DNA from: Fallopia convolvulus
Taxonomy: Eukaryota > Streptophyta > Magnoliopsida > Caryophyllales > Polygonaceae
Length of the DNA stretch: 64,000 nt
Direction: 5' to 3'
NCBI GenBank assembly: GCA_964016875.1
Contig: OZ024726.1
Coordinates: 32,353,503-32,417,502, forward strand
Below, one piece after another: positions 58,464 to 64,000 of the stretch. The notes under the pieces are model-generated. The model was not told the origin of the DNA. It ran no database searches and worked only from the letters and a program-made list of their open reading frames with translations. How positions within the stretch are numbered: position 1 is the stretch's first letter; the number at the start of each line of letters is the position of its first letter. The position numbers and the translations under genes are program-made.

Positions 58464-59611
58464 GGGGTTATGTGCCTGCGTCACATACGCATCGCGCGCG
58501 GCCGGCGCGGCCGCCTTTGCCTTCCCCTTGGCCTCGGCGACGATCTCTTTGTCAGTTCGTGGTCGCGAGCTCTGGTTGGCGGCATCCTCGGCGTATACTG
58601 GGTCCGTGATCCGGGCGCACAGGCTTTCGTACGTCTCCGGATTCTTATAAAAATGTGGTTTTTGAATTCCCCGATGCGCAGGTTGCCCATGAGGGTGTCG
58701 CGCACCGACGACTCGTCGACGTGCGCGATCTCCGCCACCGCGGTCGTGAACCTTGTGAAGAAAGCGCCTAAGGATTCGCTCTCCCCCTGCTCGATCCCGC
58801 GGAGGTCTCGCATGTTCTTCTTGCGCTTCTTGTAGCCGCTGAAGTGCGTGACAAAGGAATCACACAGCTGGGCGAACGAGGTCACGGAGCCGACCTTCTT
58901 GCTTGAGAACCATGTCAATGCGGCCTTTTCCAGGGTGGTGGGGAAAACCCTGCAGAATATCGAGTCATTTTAGGCATTGACGTTCATCTGGACCGCGAAG
59001 TGTTTTACGTGCTCCTCGGGGTCCGCTGAACCGTCATAAAGCCCCACTTGCGGCCTCAAGAAGCCCTTGGGCATGGGCGCGTTTCGGATCGCGTCCATGA
59101 ACGGGGAGGTGATCTTGGCTTCCTCCTGATTTTGGGGCGGTGGCCTCGAATTATGCGATCGAGACCTCGGGTAGTGCATTGCGCTCCCCGCTGTTTCGGA
59201 CAGCTCTGGCTCCTGCAACCTCGATCGACGCGATCGAGACCGCGAGATCTGCATGGGATCTCGGGGAGGTCTCTCTGTTGACGAGCCGTTGGTGGAGGAC
59301 TCGGGCTCATGCGCACGCCTAGGGACGTACGCGGGGACGTACTCGGAGTGCGGCTCACCCTGGGGGGGGGATAGGGGATGTACGAAGGGGCGAAGCCCTG
59401 CTAGTATTGCCCATAAGCCGGGTAGGGATATGGGTTCGGGGGAGCGCCGCCCTACTCGAGGCCTTGGAATGGGAATGGATTTTGCGGGGCGGCGTACGTC
59501 CATCCCGGAGGGACCACGAACGGGCAGCCCGGAGGTCCTGCGGCTGTCCATTGCGTAGTTTCTGGCATGTTGTCTGGGTGTTGAGGGAAGAAATTGTTTG
59601 GGCAAGCCATT
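58206..59611 (-). pseudogene. Tat gag
   Basis: Starts MACPNNFFPQHPDNMPETTQ at 59611, 60 bp past the primer-binding site. A Pro/Tyr-rich N-terminus contains stops and frame changes (59450-59400), then an Arg/Ser-rich segment. The capsid region is FMDAIRNAPMPKGFLRPQVG, a TAA at 58970-58972, then TLEKAALTWFSSKKVGSVTS and ESLGAFFTRFTTAVAEI. A further shift near 58558 leads to a C-terminus of about 40 Asn with a few Arg/Gln, then Gly-rich WNCFGRRPRGYRGKGG. No canonical CCHC knuckle was found. The Asn run comes from a (GTT)n expansion. Confidence 0.82.
58341..58464. repeat. (GTT)n / (AAC)n microsatellite in Tat gag
   Basis: 22 uninterrupted GTT units at 58398-58463 and interrupted units to the left. 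On the coding minus strand it reads poly-Asn; the poly-Leu and poly-Cys plus-strand frames are shadows. Confidence 0.95.
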
Positions 59612-59670
59612 TTGAGGGAATCGAAGCTAAGGTTTGCACGAATCGAGGAACTACTTAGGATGAAGAAGTT

Positions 59671-59687
59671 CCCACAGACGGCGCCAG
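59671..59687 (-). other. Tat primer-binding site
   Basis: On the minus strand TGGCGCCGTCTGTGGG follows the LTR end TTTCATCA after one base. It is the usual Tat/Athila-type tRNA-primed site. Confidence 0.85.
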
Positions 59688-60524
59688 TGATGAAATCCGA
59701 AATAAAAGGCTCACTAGAAGACAAGAAACGAGATTATTATATTCGAAAGTGCAAACACTTGCTTCTTTATTTATGATTTTCTTTACAGCGAAGTTTACAA
59801 GCCAACGAGGCTAACAGATTATTTGAGAATTACACCCTAGACCTCCTACGATTATCCGAGATCTCGACCTAACAATGTCCGAGATCTCCTAGTTGCTAGC
59901 TAGCTCTAAGTGTCACTTGTCGGTCCCTTTGAGCGAGGTTGAGTTGCGGAGTCTTTGATGTGAGGTAGAGCGAGGTGTAAGAGGCTTGCGAGGTGGTGTA
60001 GCGAGGTCTTTGATGTGAGCGGAAACTCTGTGAGACTTGAAGTCTTTTTGTAGACTTCACTTATCTATAGTGTGGCCTTTTAACGGTGTTTCGATCACGT
60101 CGATCTTCAACGAGCAAGAAAGTTCTTGAGTTCAAGATGTTTTTCGACCCCTTTTCCATACGAGAATCTCCTCTATTTATAGAGGATTAGGGAGTCGAGT
60201 TTTGGTTGTTGTCCGATGTGGGACGCCCGAGATCAAGGACTCTGATTGGCCTAGGGGCGAGGCAGCCGGTGATTGGCTCGAAGAGCGGCGGTCGCTGAGT
60301 GGTCATGGTGGGCAGGCGCAAGTAGAGTCGGTTGCGAGGCCGAGACCTCGCTCCGAGATCGAGGGGGACCTCGTGGGGTAGGAATTTTGTTAAAATAAGA
60401 GGTGGGTATGGTTGTGGGCCCCAGGATCATCCTCGGGGGTCCCTTTGACCTGGTTTGACCCTCATACCTCGGGTGACCCTCATACCTCGGGCCACCTCTT
60501 GCTTCGCTATTTTGAGCATCATCA
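59688..60524 (-). repeat. Tat 5' LTR
   Basis: 837 bp; on the minus strand TGATGATGCTC to TTTCATCA. A TATA-like CTATAAATAG at 60182-60173 marks the promoter. GCGAGGT words (59931, 59968, 59989, 60001) link it to the internal arrays. A direct 18-bp repeat (CCCTCATACCTCGGG) lies at 60461-60495. The outside flank is GTAAT (60525-60529). Confidence 0.8.
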
Positions 60525-61148
60525 GTAATAACCTTTTATAAGTAGTCAAACAGGGAATTGAGACCGAAAGGTACTTTTTCCGATTGGAAACCTAGGATTT
60601 GATCCTTACTTTTCTTTATTACGAAAGTGTTTTGAATTCTCTTGTGAAATAACACTTGCCATAGAAATCTTGAGATTAAGTTGGTTTTGCAAGTCGCGAC
60701 AGCGGATGTTGAGTCAATTTGATCTTTAATTCTAAGTGCTTAAAGGTCTAGATTTTAATTTGCAAGTCACGAAAGTGGATGTTTAATTTAGTCTAGATAC
60801 GTTTGCTAACATTCGAAAGAATTTAGTGGATACATTAGACAATTGCCTTCAAGAAAAGTCAAAATTAAGATTGTGCAATCATTTTTCAAAGTATACGGAA
60901 GCATTGTTGCGGGGATCCTTGATCTTAGAAGCTTTATTCTCATTTCTAATCTCATATTTTACTTATTTGCTTCTTTTATTAGTTCATAGTCATAATCACA
61001 TCTCAAGCTTTTTTTCTCATTAATATTCTCATATTTTACTTACTTAGTCTATTGATTTGACTACAATTGGTACTACTTAGTCCTAGAGTTTGACACCTTG
61101 GTATTACAACTGATCTCGTACACTTGCGGGGTAGGATTTGGCCTATCA
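60525..61148 (+). repeat. Athila-2 5' LTR, right part
   Basis: Ends GGCCTATCA immediately before the primer-binding region. GCAAGTCGCGACAGCGGATG and a near copy GCAAGTCACGAAAGTGGATG (60691, 60762) are typical of Athila LTR 3' halves. The start is lost at the Tat insertion. Confidence 0.55.
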
Positions 61149-61282
61149 TGTTTTTGGCGCGTGTGTTGGGAACTATAGCTAGTGTTGGTTGTTCCTCACA
61201 ACCGGTAAACTAGGTCTTTGTTTTATTTTTAATTTTGTTTCTTTTGTCTGTAATTTCAAATTGTTCTCTATTCGAAGAGCCT

Positions 61283-62802
61283 TGAACGCTCAACCATCCA
61301 ACGATTTTGATCCTGAAATTGAGCATACATTTCGAAGAAGACTTAGAGAGTAACATGCAATCCAAGATATGGACGAACAAGACAAAGATGCTCTAGCATT
61401 GCATAGTGTCAATGTCGCCGATCTAGAAGCCTAATTGGAGGCTACTAGAACTCAATTGGTTGCGGTGACCCAACGCCAAGCGCTCCAAGAGCAAGGAGTA
61501 CACCCACAGACTCTAGTTGAATACATGAGGCCTGCACAATATGGACCTATTTTCGGAGTTGTCTATCCCGAGGTGGAAACCCGTTTCTTTGAATTGAAGC
61601 CCTCCTTGATCAACATGGTTCAACAAAATCAATTTGGATGTCTTCCATCTGAAAATCTTCATCAACACCTCACTAATTTTATTGAGCTAATGGACACTAT
61701 CAAAATCCATGATGTCCCGGATGATGCACTTAGGATGAGAGCCTTCTTATTCTCTTTAAGGGACAAAGCCAAGACTTGGTTCAAGACTCTTCCACAAAAC
61801 TCCATCAAAGCATGGGATGAGTTAGCCTCAATCTTCTTGAACAAATACTTCCCACCTAAGAAGAGTTCTGAGATGAGGCAACAAATTAGTAATTTCAAGA
61901 TGAAAGATGGAGAGTCTTACTTTGAAGCCTGGGAGAGATTCAAGGAGCTTCTTATGTTGTGCCCTTATCATGGACAATCTAAGGTGTCACTTCTTGATGT
62001 GTTATATAATGCAATTGATAGTTCAACTCGTCGGCTAAATGACGTCTCGTTTGTATGCGGTCTGTCTAATCTACAAACAAACGAAGCATGGGATTTGATT
62101 GAAAGAATTGCATTGCATTCTCACAACTATTCTGACACCCACTCCACCCCTAATGACAAAGTAGTTACTAGGATGTATGAGTTGGATGCCAACACTCACT
62201 TGAGACCTCAAGTTAATCTCTTACTCAAACAATGAAGCAAATGGAGGTTGCCTTGGCCAAAGCTGAAAAGACAAGTACTCCTAAACCATAAAGTTCTGGG
62301 GTTAATTGTCAATTTTGTGGGGAAGGTGATCACACAATATCAGCCTTTCAATTATATGCTTCTCAATGAGAGCCACAAGAAGGAGAAGTTAGATACATGA
62401 ATAACTACAATCGGGGTGTAAGGAATGACCCATACTCCAATACTTACAACCCCGGTTGGAGGAATCACCCAAACTTCTCCTATGGAAATAGTCAAGCATA
62501 ATAAAGACAACCACCTGGATTTCAACCAACAACCCCTACACCACAAACTCCTCCTCCTATGCCACGGCCTAAAAAATCATCAATGGATCTTCTACTTGAG
62601 AAAATCGTGGCCGGTCAAAAAGCAAGCTAGTCCTTTAACCAAGATGTGATCTCAGAGTTACAAGAGATGAAAAAGCAATATAAGATGTTTGAGCTATAGT
62701 TAGCTCATCAAGCCTTAAGTGCTCCAAGACCCATTGGTCAATTGCCTAGACAACTTGAAGCTAACCCAAGAGGCCAGGTAAATGTTGTATCTCTAAGAAT
62801 TG
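61283..62802 (+). pseudogene. Athila-2 gag
   Basis: The frame starts around ALNAQPSNDFDPEIEHTFRR with stops near 61352 and 61432, then is open to 62235: TLVEYMRPAQYGPIF, FGCLPSENLHQHLTNFIELM, LFSLRDKAKTWFKTLP, FFPPKKS-like FPPKKSSEMRQQI, AWERFKELLMLCPYHG. This is the Retrotrans_gag capsid of Athila. After a frameshift the zinc-knuckle remnant CQFCGEGDHTISAF has Phe in place of the last Cys. The Asn/Pro-rich tail follows with further stops and ends at the LTR insertion near 62802. Confidence 0.87.
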
Positions 62803-64000
62803 TGTAATATCCGTGATTTTTAGGATAAATTTGAATTTTTTATAGACCACTTTCTAAGACCCGCTTAGCATAGTCGTTACCCGTTTTGACTGTAAGCTAG
62901 GAACTCAGGTCTAAGAATTTACAAGTGACAGAAAGTAATCATATAAAATGATTTTCTTAATTCACATAAATTAAAATATTGCTCGGACAATTTTTAGAAT
63001 TATCCGAACAAGTTTTGATGACCCGTTTAATAAATCTCGTTACGCATTATGTTGTAATAGCCGCTAATTCCATTAAATGAATAAATTTTATTTTCTTAAT
63101 ATTTAATTATCTATTAAATAAAATAATCTCAAAAAATTTCTTTTTCACTCAAAATCTATTTTTAAAATAAATTGATTATAATATTCTTATGAAATAATTA
63201 TTTGAGTAAATAAATTTATTAAATACAGAATTTAAAAATTTAAAACTTAACGAAAATTCTTTTCCTAAACCCATTCCTTCCAGTGTAATTTTCAAACCGA
63301 CATTACAGTCCGTTTGATAGCTCGTTTGGATCATTAAGTGAGGATTTTATGGGAGATTTTGTGTAGAGATTTTCCACTCATTCAAGCTATATTTAAATAG
63401 AATAAGATCCTCCACTTCCAATCACAATTGTAGAGCATTTGGAGATCATGAGGACCATGATTCTCCACCACCCATCTATTTGTCTATTTAAGGGCTCTTA
63501 AGACTCTACAAGACCCTCACCTTTCACCCAAACTCTCTTCTATTCTTCAAACACCTCCTACCTAAGGAGAATTTTTACTTCCTTTCCACACAAAAAATTA
63601 GCCTTGGACTTATACTTCTAAGGGCTGATTTTTCCACAAAAACACACCCAAACTTCTTCCCTTGTGTTCCCAAGCCACCAACACCACCACCCCAGGCCGC
63701 CGCCCGTCTGCGCGGCACCAGCCGCCTTCCCCGGAGCCGCCGCCGCCCAGGTGCGCCGCCGCCGTCCCCTTGCATCTTGATCTTGTGTTGTTTTTTTTAC
63801 AAGAAAATAAAAACACTTACAAGGTATAATCTCTAATCCTTTTATTTTATTTTGGGGCTGATTTTTAAGTATTTTTAGGCCCATTATATTACTTTAAATC
63901 CTAAAAATCAGATTATGTAAAATATTAAATTTATACATATCTTCTTTGGTAAATAACATGCCTGCAAAAGATTTAAATGAAAAATCATCTTATAAGTTAT
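62803..64000 (+). repeat. Long gypsy (chromovirus-like) LTR, start; runs off window
   Basis: TGTAATATCCGTGATTTTTAG begins directly within the Athila-2 gag. Like the LTR at 19385 it has a TGTAATATCC start, a CTATTTAAGGG promoter box (63481), a leader ending in GGGCTGATTTTTCC and a GC-rich Pro/Ala-codon patch (63670-63775). The right end is outside the window. Frames at 63575-63884 are shadows of the GC patch. Confidence 0.75.

Larger units (their letters stand above)
48255..60524 (-). mobile_element. Tat-lineage Ty3/gypsy element with tandem arrays and antisense ORF
   Basis: On the minus strand: 5' LTR 60524-59688, primer-binding site, gag, protease, reverse transcriptase, RNase H, second archaeal-type RNase H, integrase (to 54267). 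Then come a 43-bp tandem array and a region with an extra ORF on the plus strand. Dual RNase H, tandem repeats after pol and an antisense extra ORF together define the Tat group. No 3' LTR is recognised on the left, so that end is deleted or displaced. Base composition is much more GC-rich than the surrounding sequence. Confidence 0.88.
60525..62802 (+). mobile_element. Athila-2: LTR end, primer site and gag of a second Athila-type element
   Basis: From the Tat edge the sequence reads through an LTR 3' part (60525-61148), a degenerate primer-binding site TGGCGCGTGTGTTGGG (61155-61170), a leader, and gag (61283-62802). It is cut on the right by a gypsy LTR at 62803. The LTR's left part probably lies before the Tat element at 47.6-48.25 kb. 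Confidence 0.7.

Noticed and set aside
58068..58835. Plus-strand frames rich in Val/Leu/Cys
   Set aside because: Shadows of the (GTT)n run and of gag on the minus strand.

Overview
This window is nuclear DNA from a flowering plant, probably a eudicot. The evidence is one intron-containing plant gene, abundant Ty1/copia and Ty3/gypsy retrotransposons of plant-only lineages (Sirevirus-like copia, Athila, Tat, chromovirus-like long LTRs), TRIM elements, hAT-type MITEs and very AT-rich spacers. There is no operon, CRISPR or prokaryotic signal. A 200-base run of N lies at 14020-14219.

Layout. (1) 1-4057: 3' part of an Athila-type gypsy element (+), carrying only a protease region before its 3' LTR. 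It interrupts the RNase H region of copia-1 (4058-9509, minus strand). Copia-1 in turn sits inside the RNase H region of copia-2 (+, 9510-25067), which has a related LTR. (2) Copia-2 is opened by several insertions: a solo gypsy LTR with perfect AATTT duplications (9781-11738), a GATC-rich element ending in the N gap, and a non-coding gypsy element with a very long 3' LTR (14918-24103). It keeps a decayed env-like ORF and its 3' LTR (24291-25067). (3) 25068-34200: an Athila-like LTR remnant, a TRIM array containing a copia solo LTR (target duplication CTTTC), and the young copia-3 (28332-33397, duplication TGTTA, LTRs differing at 4 of 245 sites). (4) 34336-37154: the only convincing host gene, a seven-exon WAT1-related (nodulin MtN21/UMAMIT, EamA) transporter on the minus strand. 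(5) 37-47 kb: gene-poor AT-rich DNA with small DNA transposons: two foldback elements whose arms are arrays of short words, a hAT MITE with an 8-bp duplication, and palindromic MITEs. (6) 48.3-60.5 kb: a Tat-lineage gypsy element (minus strand) with dual RNase H, a 43-bp x 41 tandem array, a 30-bp array and an additional ORF on the opposite strand. It appears to lie inside the 5' LTR of a second Athila-type element whose gag is at 61.3-62.8 kb. That gag is cut by another long gypsy LTR running off the window.

Nearly all transposon reading frames are broken by stops or frameshifts. The WAT1-related gene splices into a clean 386-codon frame and looks functional. The least ordinary items are the two foldback elements, the Tat element's repeat arrays sharing a CCTCGC/GCGAGG word and its antisense ORF, the non-coding gypsy element with very unequal LTRs, and the layered insertions that can be ordered from their target-site duplications.
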